A stretch of DNA of 37,113 nucleotides from Streptomyces rubellomurinus (lineage in GTDB: Bacteria; Actinomycetota; Actinomycetes; Streptomycetales; Streptomycetaceae): NCBI RefSeq assembly GCF_000961885.1, contig NZ_JZKH01000084.1, positions 1 through 37,113 on the forward strand, written 5' to 3'. Position 1 is the first letter of the stretch. Each line of letters opens with the position of its first letter. The position numbers and the translations under genes are program-made. Positions 24,800 through 32,462 of the stretch are shown piece after piece. The notes under the pieces were generated by a model. That model was not told where the DNA came from. It saw nothing but the letters and a program-made list of their open reading frames with translations, and searched no databases.

Positions 24800-25769
24800 C
24801 GGCGCGGCTCCCTTCGAGCGGGTGGTGGCAGGCGACGGGGTGCGCCGCGGGGGCCTGCTCGCGGCACAGCTCGGTCGCGTACCGGCAGCGGGCGGCGAAC
24901 GCGCAGCCGGTCAACTCCAGCCGCAGGTCCGGTGGTTGGCCGTCGATGGCGGCGAGCCGGCCGGGCGGCGCGTCGAGCCGGGGGGTGGCGGCGAGCAGGG
25001 CGGCGGTGTACGGGTGGCGGGGCCGCCGGAACAGTTCCTCGGCGGGGCCGCTCTCGACGATCCGCCCGGCGTACATCACGTGGACGCGGTCGCTGATGGC
25101 GGCGGCGAGCCCGAGGTCGTGGGTGACGAACAGCAGGCCGGTGCCGAAGCGTTCGCGCAGCCGGTCGAGCAGGGCGATGACCTCGGCCTGGCTGGTGACG
25201 TCGAGCGCGGTGGTGGGCTCGTCGGCGAGCAGCAGGGCCGGGTCGCCCATCAACGCGGCGGCGATCATGACGCGTTGGAGCATGCCGCCGGAGAGCTGCC
25301 CGGGGTACCGGCGCAGCAGTTCGGGGCCGAGGCCCACGGCGTCGAGGAGTTCGACCGCGCGCCGGTCCGCCTCGGCGGCGTCGGTGCGGCCGCCGAGGCG
25401 CACGCCCTCGGTGAGGAAGTCGCCGATGCGGCGCAGCGGGTTGACGGCGGCGCGCGGGTCCTGGAAGACCATCGCGGCCCGGCCGGTGCGCAGGGCGCGC
25501 AGCCGGTCGGGGCCCATGGTCAGGACGTCCTCGCCGTCGACCAGGACGCGGCCCTCGGCGGTGGCGCCGGGCGGCAGCAGGCCGAGGGCGGTGCGGGAGG
25601 TGAGGGTCTTGCCGGAGCCGGACTCGCCGACCAGGGCGACGGTCTCGCGGGGGGCGACGGTGAGGTCGACGCCGTCGAGGACGGGCCGGGCGGTGCCGGG
25701 CAGCCGGAGCCGCAGGCCCCGGACGTCGAGGGCGTTCGCCGGCTCTTCGGTGCGGTCCGCGGTCTTCAT
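24792..25769 (-). CDS. ABC ATPase, DppD/OppD type
   Basis: This 325-residue ATPase has Walker [10 protein letters not shown] near residues 53-61, the Q-loop MVFQDPRAAVNP, signature QLSGGMLQRV, Walker [13 protein letters not shown] and H-loop VTHDLGLA. The C-terminal extension contains three or four cysteines (CAFAARCRYATELC) of the oligopeptide-permease C-domain that can bind an iron-sulfur cluster in some relatives. It overlaps the DppC-type permease gene upstream by 4 bp and the DppF-type gene downstream by 8 bp, so the importer is a tightly coupled operon. Confidence 0.92.
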   Translation of the reverse strand: MKTADRTEEPANALDVRGLRLRLPGTARPVLDGVDLTVAPRETVALVGESGSGKTLTSRTALGLLPPGATAEGRVLVDGEDVLTMGPDRLRALRTGRAAMVFQDPRAAVNPLRRIGDFLTEGVRLGGRTDAAEADRRAVELLDAVGLGPELLRRYPGQLSGGMLQRVMIAAALMGDPALLLADEPTTALDVTSQAEVIALLDRLRERFGTGLLFVTHDLGLAAAISDRVHVMYAGRIVESGPAEELFRRPRHPYTAALLAATPRLDAPPGRLAAIDGQPPDLRLELTGCAFAARCRYATELCREQAPAAHPVACHHPLEGSRADA

Positions 25770-26638
25770 GCGGCCCTCCGGGCGACGCGGTCGGCCCAGC
25801 GTTCGCCGACGACGTTGAAGGCGACGACGGTGAGCACGATGAGGAGGCAGGGCAGGATCGCGGAGAGCGGGTAGCCGTGCTGGATCGCGGTCTGGCCGTC
25901 GAAGACCATCCGCCCCCAGTCCGGGGTGAGTGCGGGGACGCCGAGTCCGAGGAAGGAGAGGCCGGCCAGGTCCATGAGGGCGTATCCGAAGTTGATGGTG
26001 GACTGGGCGAGGACGATCGGGGCGATGTTGGGCAGCACGTGCCGCAGGCAGATCTGGGCGGCGGAGTGGCCCTGGACCAGGTACGCGCTGACGTAGGGGC
26101 GCGTGCGTTCGGCGAGCACCAGGGAGCGGGTCAGCCGCGAGACGTACGGCAGGTAGGCGATCGCGAGGGCGAGGACGGGGGCGAGCAGGCCCTCGCCCTG
26201 GACGGAGACGATCAGGATGGCGAGCAGCATGCCGGGGAAGGCGAAGACCAGTTCGGTGCTGCGGGAGAGGACGGAGTCGAGCCAGCCGCCGCGCCAGCCG
26301 GCGACCAGGCCGACCAGCACGCCCGCGACGGTGGAGAAGACGACCACGCCGAGCGGGCCGAGCAGCGAGGTGCGGGCGCCGAGCAGGAGCCGGGAGAGGG
26401 TGTCGCGGCCGGCCGCGTCGACGCCGAGCGGGTGGTCCGCCGAGGGGCCGGCGAGGGCGTTGCCGAGGTCGACGGCGTTCGGGTCGTCCGGCGCGGCCCA
26501 GGGGGCGAGCAGGGCGGCGAGGACGACCAGGGCGACGAAGCCGAGGCAGGCGAGGTGGAGCGGGGTGCCGACGGCCCTGAGCCGGCCGAGACCGGGCCGG
26601 CGGGTGAGGCCCGACCGCGGGGTGGGACCGGTACTCAT
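25766..26638 (-). CDS. ABC importer permease, DppC type
   Basis: This 290-residue permease has a basic N-tail, a first membrane segment (LACLGFVALVVLAALLAPW), the HPLGVDAAGRDTLSRLL periplasmic block typical of DppC, and a membrane core. The EAA-like loop reads YVSAYLVQGHSAAQICLRH, and LAGLSFLGLGVPALTPDWG closes it. I start it at the ATG at 26638 (MSTGPTPRSG), which overlaps the DppB-type stop by 4 bp; longer readings run into the upstream gene. Confidence 0.92.
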   Translation of the reverse strand: MSTGPTPRSGLTRRPGLGRLRAVGTPLHLACLGFVALVVLAALLAPWAAPDDPNAVDLGNALAGPSADHPLGVDAAGRDTLSRLLLGARTSLLGPLGVVVFSTVAGVLVGLVAGWRGGWLDSVLSRSTELVFAFPGMLLAILIVSVQGEGLLAPVLALAIAYLPYVSRLTRSLVLAERTRPYVSAYLVQGHSAAQICLRHVLPNIAPIVLAQSTINFGYALMDLAGLSFLGLGVPALTPDWGRMVFDGQTAIQHGYPLSAILPCLLIVLTVVAFNVVGERWADRVARRAA

Positions 26639-27594
26639 GCGCCGGACCTCCTGGTGCCGAGGGCGACCCGGGGGTCGACCAGTGGGTGGAGCAGGTCGAC
26701 GACCAGGTTCACGGTCATGAACAGGGCGACGATGAGCAGGGAGATGGCCTGGACGGTCGGGAAGTCCTTGGTGGTGGTGGACAGTTCGAGCAGCTGGCCG
26801 ATGCCGCCGATGCTGAAGGCGGACTCGACCAGGATCGTGCAGACCAGCAGGGTGGAGACGATCAGGCCGCCGGTGGTCAGCACGGTGCCCAGCGAGTTGC
26901 GGAACACGTGGCGGCGGATCACCTCGCGCTCGGGCACGCCGCGGCTGCGGGCGACGGCGACGTGCTCGCCGTCCAGGGCCTCCAGCATCGCCGAGCGGGT
27001 GACCCGGGCGAGCATCCCGATCAGGTACAGCGCGAGGGCGATCGCCGGCAGGGTGAGGTGCCACAGCAGGTCGAGGAGGCCGTCGCCGGTGCCGCTGGTC
27101 GGGAACCAGCCCAGGCCGACCGCGAACAGGCCCTGCAGCAGGACGGCCGCGACGAAGGAGGGAGTGCCGACCGCGAGCGTGGTGGAGAGCAGGATCGCGG
27201 TGTCGGTCGCGCCGCCGCGCACGGCGCCGATCCAGCCGAGGGCCAGGCCGAGGACGACGACCACGAGCAGGGCCATGGCCACCAGCGTCAGGGTGGCGGG
27301 CAGCCGGTCGGCGAGCAGCGTGGACACGTCGGTGCGGTAGGTGATGGAGCGTCCGAAGTCGCCCTGGAGCACCTGGCCGAGCCAGCGGAGGTACCGGACC
27401 AGGAAGGGGTCGTCGAGGTGGTACTGGTCGTTGATCGCCTGCAGGGCGGCCGGCGAGGCCGACCGGCCGGACAGCAGGAAGCTCGCCGGGCTCCCCGGCG
27501 CGAGGTACATCGCGCCGAAGACCACGAAGGACGCGCCGAGCAGGGTGGCGGCCATCTCGGCCAGCCGCCGGACGGCGAATCTCAGGAAGTTCAC
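26635..27594 (-). CDS. ABC importer permease, DppB type
   Basis: This 319-residue permease starts with NFLRFAVRRLAEMAATLLG, followed by FGAMYLAPGSPA, the DppB hallmark. FGRSITYRTDVSTLLADRLP and the EAA loop EHVAVARSRGVPEREVIRRH follow, and the end is VVDLLHPLVDPRVALG. The GTG start at 27594 overlaps the binding-protein stop codon by 4 bp. It forms the channel together with the DppC-type protein. Confidence 0.92.
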   Translation of the reverse strand: MNFLRFAVRRLAEMAATLLGASFVVFGAMYLAPGSPASFLLSGRSASPAALQAINDQYHLDDPFLVRYLRWLGQVLQGDFGRSITYRTDVSTLLADRLPATLTLVAMALLVVVVLGLALGWIGAVRGGATDTAILLSTTLAVGTPSFVAAVLLQGLFAVGLGWFPTSGTGDGLLDLLWHLTLPAIALALYLIGMLARVTRSAMLEALDGEHVAVARSRGVPEREVIRRHVFRNSLGTVLTTGGLIVSTLLVCTILVESAFSIGGIGQLLELSTTTKDFPTVQAISLLIVALFMTVNLVVDLLHPLVDPRVALGTRRSGA

Positions 27595-29240
27595 CGGGCG
27601 GCCCCCACGGCGGCGGCCCACGGCTGGTACAGGTACGAGATGGTGGTGGGGGCGCCGGTGACGCGCTTGTTGAGGAAGACGGCGGTGGGCCACTCGGCGA
27701 CCGGGAGCCACAGCAGCTGCTCGGAGGCGGTCCGCTGGAGCTCGGCCTCGATCGCGGCGCGCTTGGCCGGGTCGTACTCGGCGGTGGCCCGGTCGACGAG
27801 CTCGTCGTAGGCCTTGTCGCTGTAGCCGGCGAAGTTCTGGTAGGCGCCGGTGCGGAAGTTGACGAGCAGGTCGAGCGGGTCGGTGATCGAGTCGTAGTAG
27901 GTCTCGGGGAACATGTCGAGGCCTTCGCGCGCCTTGGGGTCGGTGAACAGGGCGGTGAAGGCGTTCGGGGCGATGGTCCGCAGCCGGACGTCCAGGCCGA
28001 TCTTCGCGCCGGCGGCCTGGACGGCGGTGGCGAGCAGCGAGACGTCCTGGCCGATGGTGCTGGTGGCGACGGTGATCGTCTTCCCCTCGGCGCCGGCCTC
28101 CTTGACCAGGGCCTTGGCCCGGTCGAGGTCGGGGGCGGTCGGGGTGAGGTGGGCGAAGGCCGCCTTGCGGGCGTCCTCGGGGGCGCCGGCCCAGGCGGCC
28201 CGGGTGGTGAGCGAGCCGGTGACGCTGCCGGCTCCGGCGAGGCCGGTCTTCACGAAGCCGGAGCGGTCCAGGGCCAGGGACAGGGCCTGGCGGACCCTCA
28301 GGTCGCCGAGCGGGCCCCGCATGCTGGTGACGTTGAGGTTGACGGTGCTCAGGCCCTCGCCGAAGTAGAGCGTGCCGGCGCCGCTGCCGCGCAGCCGGTC
28401 GTAGCTCTCGGTGGGGATCAGGTAGCCGCCGTCGACCTCGCCGGTGAGCATCGCGTTGGTGCGGGCGGAGGGGTCGGTGAGGAAGCGGAAGACGGCCTTC
28501 TTCGACTTGGCCTTCGCCCCCCAGTAGTCGTCGAAGCGGTCGAGCTCGATCGACTGGCCCTTGGCCCAACTGCCCAGCTTGAAGGGGCCGGTGCAGTCCA
28601 GGCTGCCGGTGGTGCCGTAGTCCTTGCCGGCCGCCTCGACGCCGGCCCTGGCGGCCACCACGCCGGCGGCGGTCGCCATGTACTGGGGGAACTGGGAGTC
28701 GGGCTGCTTGAGCTTGACGGTGACCTGGAGCGGGCCGGTGCTGGTGATCGTGTCGACGTTCTGGAACACCTGGGCCCAGGCGGCGGCGTTGGCCGGGTCC
28801 GTCTGGCGGCCGAGGCTGAAGACGACGTCGTCGGCGGTCATCGTGCTGCCGTCGTGGAAGTGCACGCCGGAGCGCAGGTCGTAGACCCAGGTGGTCGGGT
28901 CCGGGTTGGTGGCCTTCTCGGCCAGGCCGGGGGCCAGGGTGAGCTGCGGGGTCCAGCGCATCAGGCTCTCGCACACGTTGGCGAGGACGGTGTTCTGCGG
29001 GTAGTCGAAGGCCTGGGTGTAGTCGAGGGTGGGCGGCTCGGCGTAGGTGGCCCAGGTGAAGGAGTCGAGCTCGCCCTTGGCCGGCGGGGTGTCGGCGGAG
29101 AGCTGGACGGTCGACGCGTCGGAGCCGGTGCGCGGCGGGCCGGAGCAGGCGGCGACCAGGGCCGCGGCCGAGAGCAGGGCGGTGCCGAGGACCAGCCGGC
29201 CGCGGCCGGCGGTGCGTCTGGTGGGCGCGGTGGGAGGCAT
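27591..29240 (-). CDS. ABC substrate-binding lipoprotein of the deiminase operon
   Basis: This 549-residue SBP family 5 protein has a basic N-terminus and the lipobox LVAAC (Cys32). Mature-region blocks are PPTLDYTQAFDYP, TWVYDLRSGVHFHDGSTMTADD and RVRQALSLALDR, all usual for peptide/opine-type binding proteins. GGAGAA lies before the ATG. The gene sits 51 bp after the stop of Adi-5 and is coupled to four importer genes, so it probably captures a substrate or product of the deiminases, such as an arginine-containing peptide or a guanidino/ureido compound (inference from context). The family alone cannot distinguish these. Confidence 0.92.
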   Translation of the reverse strand: MPPTAPTRRTAGRGRLVLGTALLSAAALVAACSGPPRTGSDASTVQLSADTPPAKGELDSFTWATYAEPPTLDYTQAFDYPQNTVLANVCESLMRWTPQLTLAPGLAEKATNPDPTTWVYDLRSGVHFHDGSTMTADDVVFSLGRQTDPANAAAWAQVFQNVDTITSTGPLQVTVKLKQPDSQFPQYMATAAGVVAARAGVEAAGKDYGTTGSLDCTGPFKLGSWAKGQSIELDRFDDYWGAKAKSKKAVFRFLTDPSARTNAMLTGEVDGGYLIPTESYDRLRGSGAGTLYFGEGLSTVNLNVTSMRGPLGDLRVRQALSLALDRSGFVKTGLAGAGSVTGSLTTRAAWAGAPEDARKAAFAHLTPTAPDLDRAKALVKEAGAEGKTITVATSTIGQDVSLLATAVQAAGAKIGLDVRLRTIAPNAFTALFTDPKAREGLDMFPETYYDSITDPLDLLVNFRTGAYQNFAGYSDKAYDELVDRATAEYDPAKRAAIEAELQRTASEQLLWLPVAEWPTAVFLNKRVTGAPTTISYLYQPWAAAVGAAR

Positions 29241-29291
29241 GAGGGGGTGTTCTCCGTTCGCTGGCGGGGCGGTGGGGGCTGGAGCCGGGGT

Positions 29292-30296
29292 TCAGGCGCG
29301 GGCGGCCGGGATCTGCTGGGTGATGCAGTGGATGCCACCGCCGCCGTAGGCGATGACCCGGGAGCGCACGCCGACGACCTTGCGGCCCGGGCAGGCCGCC
29401 TCCAGGACGGCCAGCGCCCCGGCGTCCTCGGGGTGGTCGGCGACCGGCACGACGACCCCGCCGTTGGCCAGGTAGAAGTTCAGGTAGCCGACCTCGACCT
29501 CGCGGCCGTCGACCTCGACGAAGGCGGCCTGCGGCAGGTCGACGATCTCGAACGGCCGGCCGTGGGCGTCGGTGGAGTGCTCCAGGACGGCGCGGTTGGC
29601 CCGCATCCGCGCGTGGTCCGGGTGCGCGGGGTCGGCGGGGAGCTGCACCACCACCTTGCCGGGGGCGACGAAGGCGCAGACGCCGTCCACGTGTCCGTCG
29701 GTCTCGGTGTCCAGCGCGCCGCCGTACGGCAGCCAGATCACCTTGGTGACGCCGAGGCGTGCCTTCAGCTCGGCCTCGATGTCCTCCCGGGTCAGGTCCG
29801 GGTTGCGGTTGGGGTGCAGCAGGCACTGCTCGGTGGTGATCAGCGTGCCCTCGCCGTCGACGGTGATCGCGCCGCCTTCGAGGATCATCTCGGAGCGGAT
29901 CGCGGGGGTGCCGAGGTGCTCCAGCAGGAGGGCGCCGATCCGGTCGTCGGCGTCCCAGGGGTGGTGCTTGCGGCCCCAGGCGTTGAAACGGAAGTCCACG
30001 CCGGCCCGGCGGCCGTCCGGGTCGAGTACGAAGATCGGCGCGGAGTCGCGGAACCAGGAGTCGTCGGTGGGCAGTTCCACGACGGTGACGCCCTCGCCGC
30101 ACCGGGCGCGCGCGGCCCCGCCGTGGCCGGGCGGCGCCACCATGGTGACCGGCTCGAACCCGGCGATGGCGCGGGCGACCGCCGCGTACTCGTGCTGCAC
30201 CTCGTCGAGGGTGTCGCCCCACAGGTCCGGGCGGACGGGCCAGGCCATCAGGCAGCCCTCGTGCTCGGTCCACTCCGCGGGCATGCGGTACGTCAC
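29292..30296 (-). CDS. aguA: Adi-5: cytosolic canonical agmatine deiminase
   Basis: This 334-residue protein is the most canonical of the seven. It has no signal peptide and starts directly with MPAEWTEHEGCLMAWPVR. Motifs are DDSWFRDSAPIF, RFNAWGRKHHPWDAD, EGGAITVDGEGT, HPNRNPD, the typical ETDGHVDG around the catalytic His, and GGGGIHCITQQIP with nucleophile Cys324. This matches agmatine deiminases (agmatine to N-carbamoylputrescine plus ammonia). The other six have ITDxHVD instead of ETDGHVDG. The GTG at 30296 is chosen for the AGAGG 6 nt upstream; an ATG at 30284 is possible. It lies between Adi-6 and the importer genes. No N-carbamoylputrescine amidohydrolase gene is in the window. Confidence 0.9.
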   Translation of the reverse strand: MTYRMPAEWTEHEGCLMAWPVRPDLWGDTLDEVQHEYAAVARAIAGFEPVTMVAPPGHGGAARARCGEGVTVVELPTDDSWFRDSAPIFVLDPDGRRAGVDFRFNAWGRKHHPWDADDRIGALLLEHLGTPAIRSEMILEGGAITVDGEGTLITTEQCLLHPNRNPDLTREDIEAELKARLGVTKVIWLPYGGALDTETDGHVDGVCAFVAPGKVVVQLPADPAHPDHARMRANRAVLEHSTDAHGRPFEIVDLPQAAFVEVDGREVEVGYLNFYLANGGVVVPVADHPEDAGALAVLEAACPGRKVVGVRSRVIAYGGGGIHCITQQIPAARA

Positions 30297-30319
30297 GGGA
30301 AACCTCTTCTGTTTCGGGC

Positions 30320-30359
30320 CCGGCCGGCCCGGCGCTCGGGGGTGCGCCGGGCCGGCCGG
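30320..30359 (-). terminator. 15 bp hairpin between Adi-6 and Adi-5
   Basis: Bases 30320-30334 and 30345-30359 form a perfect 15 bp GC stem with a 10 nt loop, just after the Adi-6 stop and 24 nt before the Adi-5 start. There is no promoter-like sequence between them. It may act as a partial terminator or an mRNA-stabilising stem that sets a higher Adi-6 than Adi-5/importer level. Confidence 0.6.
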
Positions 30360-30389
30360 AGCGGGAGGGGGTGGGGGCCTGCGGGGGGC

Positions 30390-31565
30390 TCAGAGCGCCG
30401 GCGGGACGGCCGGCTGGGACTGGGTGGCGCAGTGGATGCCGCCGCCCCCGGAGGCGATGGTGTCGATGTTCAGCTGGACGACGTCGCGGCCGGGGAACTC
30501 GGCCTGCAGGATCGTGTACGCCAGCGCGTCGGCGTACGAGTCGCCGAACTGCGGGACGAACACGGCGCCGTTGGCGACGTAGAAGTTGGTGTAGCTGGAC
30601 AGGAAGTCCTTGCCGCGGCCGCGGATCCGGGCCCGGTCGGGGCCGGGGAGCTCCACCACGGTCAGCGGGCGGCCCTGGGCGTCAGTGGCGGTCCGCAGGA
30701 CCTGCTGGGCCTGCTCGTAGACGTCGATCCAGATCCGGTCGGTGCCGGGGCCGGGCCGGTCGAGGACGACCCGGCCGGGGGCGGTGAAGCGGGCCAGGCA
30801 GTCGACGTGGTCGTCGGTGATGTCCTGGCCCGCCAGCCCGGCCAGCCAGATCACCTTGTCCATCCCGAGCGTCGCCCTGAGGGCCTGCTCGACCTCGTCC
30901 TGGGACATCCCGGGGTTGCGGTTGGGGTTGACCAGCGAGCTGACGGTGGCCAGCAGCGTGCCCTGGCCGTCCGTCTCCAGGGCGCCGCCCTCGCCGACGA
31001 AGGGGGCCCGGACGCGGTCGACGCCGTAGCCGGCGAGCAGGGCGGCGGCGACCGCGGCGTCCTCGGTGTAGCGCTGGTAGTACGGGGTGCCGCTCTTGCC
31101 CCAGCCGTTGAAGTTGGTGTCGACGCCGGCGATGGCGCCGGGGGCGACCACGAAGGTCGGGCCGAAGTCGCGGATCCACAGGTCGTCGTTGGGGATCTCG
31201 ACGACGGTGATGCCGTAGGAGGCGCCGCGGCCGCAGTAATAGCGGGCGTCGGCGGCCTGGCCGGGGCGGGCGACCACGACGACCGGCTCGTAGCGGGAGA
31301 TCGCGTACGCGACCCGGACGATGTCGTCCCGGACGGCCGCCAGCTGGCTGCCCCAGATCGAGGACAGGGCCGGCCAGGCCATGAAGGTGCGGTCGTGCCG
31401 GTCGGTCTCGGCGGGCATCCGCAGCGCCGCGGTGGCGCCCGCCGCGGCCGGGCCGGAGTCGGCCGCGGCGGCTCGCGCCGGCAGGGCGGCGCCGAGCGCG
31501 ACCAGCGGGACGGCGGCGGCGCCGAGGCGGAGCAGGCCGCGGCGGGAGGGGGTGGGGGTGTTCAT
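30390..31565 (-). CDS. Adi-6: Tat-exported agmatine-deiminase-family protein
   Basis: This 391-residue deiminase has a Tat signal with Arg8-Arg9 (PSRRGLLRLG) ending in ALPARAAAA, with no lipobox Cys, so it should be released outside. Motifs are DDLWIRDFGPTF, NFNGWG followed by KSGTPYYQ, which differs from the NKQ/GKQ of the others, EGGALETDG, NPNRNPG, ITDDHVDCLARF and GGGGIHCATQSQP with nucleophile Cys379. The ATG at 31565 is preferred over a longer reading because AGGGAG lies 4 nt before it. It heads the leftward operon with Adi-5 and the importer and is divergent from tetR-2, with the TTGACTGA-type operator over its promoter. Confidence 0.92.
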   Translation of the reverse strand: MNTPTPSRRGLLRLGAAAVPLVALGAALPARAAAADSGPAAAGATAALRMPAETDRHDRTFMAWPALSSIWGSQLAAVRDDIVRVAYAISRYEPVVVVARPGQAADARYYCGRGASYGITVVEIPNDDLWIRDFGPTFVVAPGAIAGVDTNFNGWGKSGTPYYQRYTEDAAVAAALLAGYGVDRVRAPFVGEGGALETDGQGTLLATVSSLVNPNRNPGMSQDEVEQALRATLGMDKVIWLAGLAGQDITDDHVDCLARFTAPGRVVLDRPGPGTDRIWIDVYEQAQQVLRTATDAQGRPLTVVELPGPDRARIRGRGKDFLSSYTNFYVANGAVFVPQFGDSYADALAYTILQAEFPGRDVVQLNIDTIASGGGGIHCATQSQPAVPPAL

Positions 31566-31607
31566 GGCGCTCCCTGGCTGAGGTGGGAGGTGTGGGGGTT
31601 GCCCCGC

Positions 31608-31636
31608 ATCCTCCACCGTACTGAAAATTCAGTCAA
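31608..31636 (-). promoter_or_regulatory. Adi-6 operon promoter with TTGACTGA-type operator
   Basis: On the minus strand -35 TTGACT (31636-31631) and -10 GAGGAT (31613-31608) are 17 bp apart. The palindrome reads ACTGA-AAAT-TCAGT on the plus strand (31620-31633), with one outer arm degenerate (GT instead of TG at 31618-31619). Its right arm and 4 bp spacer match the Adi-2 and Adi-7 operators. The ATG is about 43 nt downstream of the -10 box. Confidence 0.7.
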
Positions 31637-31676
31637 GGCTTCGGGCGGAGCCGAGGACAACTCCCTGAAAAGATCA

Positions 31677-31692
31677 TCAGGAAACCTCCTGA
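31677..31692. promoter_or_regulatory. palindrome upstream of tetR-2
   Basis: TCAGGA (31677-31682) and TCCTGA (31687-31692) form a perfect 6-4-6 inverted repeat, with the same 4 bp spacer as the other operators here. It lies 17 bp before the tetR-2 -10 box, where the -35 region would be, so autoregulation is plausible. Confidence 0.4.
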
Positions 31693-31709
31693 CCCGCGGG
31701 GGAGCCCGG

Positions 31710-31715
31710 TAGAGT
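31710..31715 (+). promoter_or_regulatory. -10 box of leaderless tetR-2
   Basis: TAGAGT (31710-31715) ends 8 nt before the ATG at 31724. A CTGACC (31689-31694) could serve as -35 with a short 15 bp spacer. The same arrangement is found before tetR-1. Confidence 0.5.
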
Positions 31716-31723
31716 GGGCGACC

Positions 31724-32323
31724 ATGTCGGACCGCCGGACGGAAATACTCAAGGCCGCGACCCGGGTGATCGCCCGCCGCGGCGTACGCGGGCTGCGCGT
31801 GGGCGAACTGGCCGCCGAGGCCGGGGTGTCCACCTCGCTGATCTACTACCACTTCACCGACCGGGCCGGGATCCTGCGCGAGACGCTGGGGTTCATCAGC
31901 GACCGCGCCGACCACTACACCGCCGACGACGACGAGCCCGCGCCCCGGACCGCGGACCCCCGGGCCGACCTGGAACGCGTCCTGCTCCGGGAGCTCCAGG
32001 ACAGCGCCGAGGTGCGGGAGAACAGCACCGCCTGGGGCGAACTGCGGGCCAGCGCGGTCTTCGAGCCGAGCCTGCGCGAGGACCTGGCGCGGACCACCCA
32101 CACCTGGGTGCACGACGTCGCCGAACTCCTCGCCCGGGCCGACCCGGCCGGCACCGCACCCGCGCACGCGGCCTCCGCCGAGCGGCTCACCACCCTCGTC
32201 GAAGGCCTCAGCGTGCGCTGGCTGAGCGGGTCGCTGCCGCTCGACCACGCCCGCCGGCTGCTGCGCAGCGCCGTCGACACCGAGCTGCGGCCCTGCCCCC
32301 CGCCGGTCGCCGGCGCCCGGTAG
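31724..32323 (+). CDS. TetR-2, paralog of TetR-1, divergent from Adi-6
   Basis: This 199-residue TetR-family protein has its DNA-binding domain at residues 1-56 with VSTSLIYYHFTDRAGIL around the recognition helix, and an effector domain ending SVRWLSGSLPLDHARRLL. It shares with TetR-1 (18792-19370) the whole N-terminal domain with few changes and an identical 18-residue run EVRENSTAWGELRASAVF. The operator over the Adi-6 promoter lies 88 bp from its start. Probably it represses Adi-6/Adi-5/importer and may cross-act at the Adi-2 and tatA/Adi-7 operators, as both TetR paralogs likely read the same palindrome (inference). The start is the ATG 8 nt after TAGAGT. Confidence 0.92.
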   Translation: MSDRRTEILKAATRVIARRGVRGLRVGELAAEAGVSTSLIYYHFTDRAGILRETLGFISDRADHYTADDDEPAPRTADPRADLERVLLRELQDSAEVRENSTAWGELRASAVFEPSLREDLARTTHTWVHDVAELLARADPAGTAPAHAASAERLTTLVEGLSVRWLSGSLPLDHARRLLRSAVDTELRPCPPPVAGAR

Positions 32324-32462
32324 GCAGGCCCCGGGGCCGGTCACGACCACCCTGACGCTGGCTCTAAACTTCGCGATGCCGTCTGCGCCGCACCGCGCCG
32401 TGGCCGCCCGCGGAGGCCGTACCGGCCCCGCCCCCTCCCCGTCCGCCGAGAGAGGCCACCGC

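Noticed and set aside
28149..31712. 1187-codon open frame on the plus strand
   Set aside because: It crosses antisense over the binding-protein, Adi-5 and Adi-6 genes, all with clear motifs, and reads as Gly/Val/Asp/Leu-rich low-complexity sequence.
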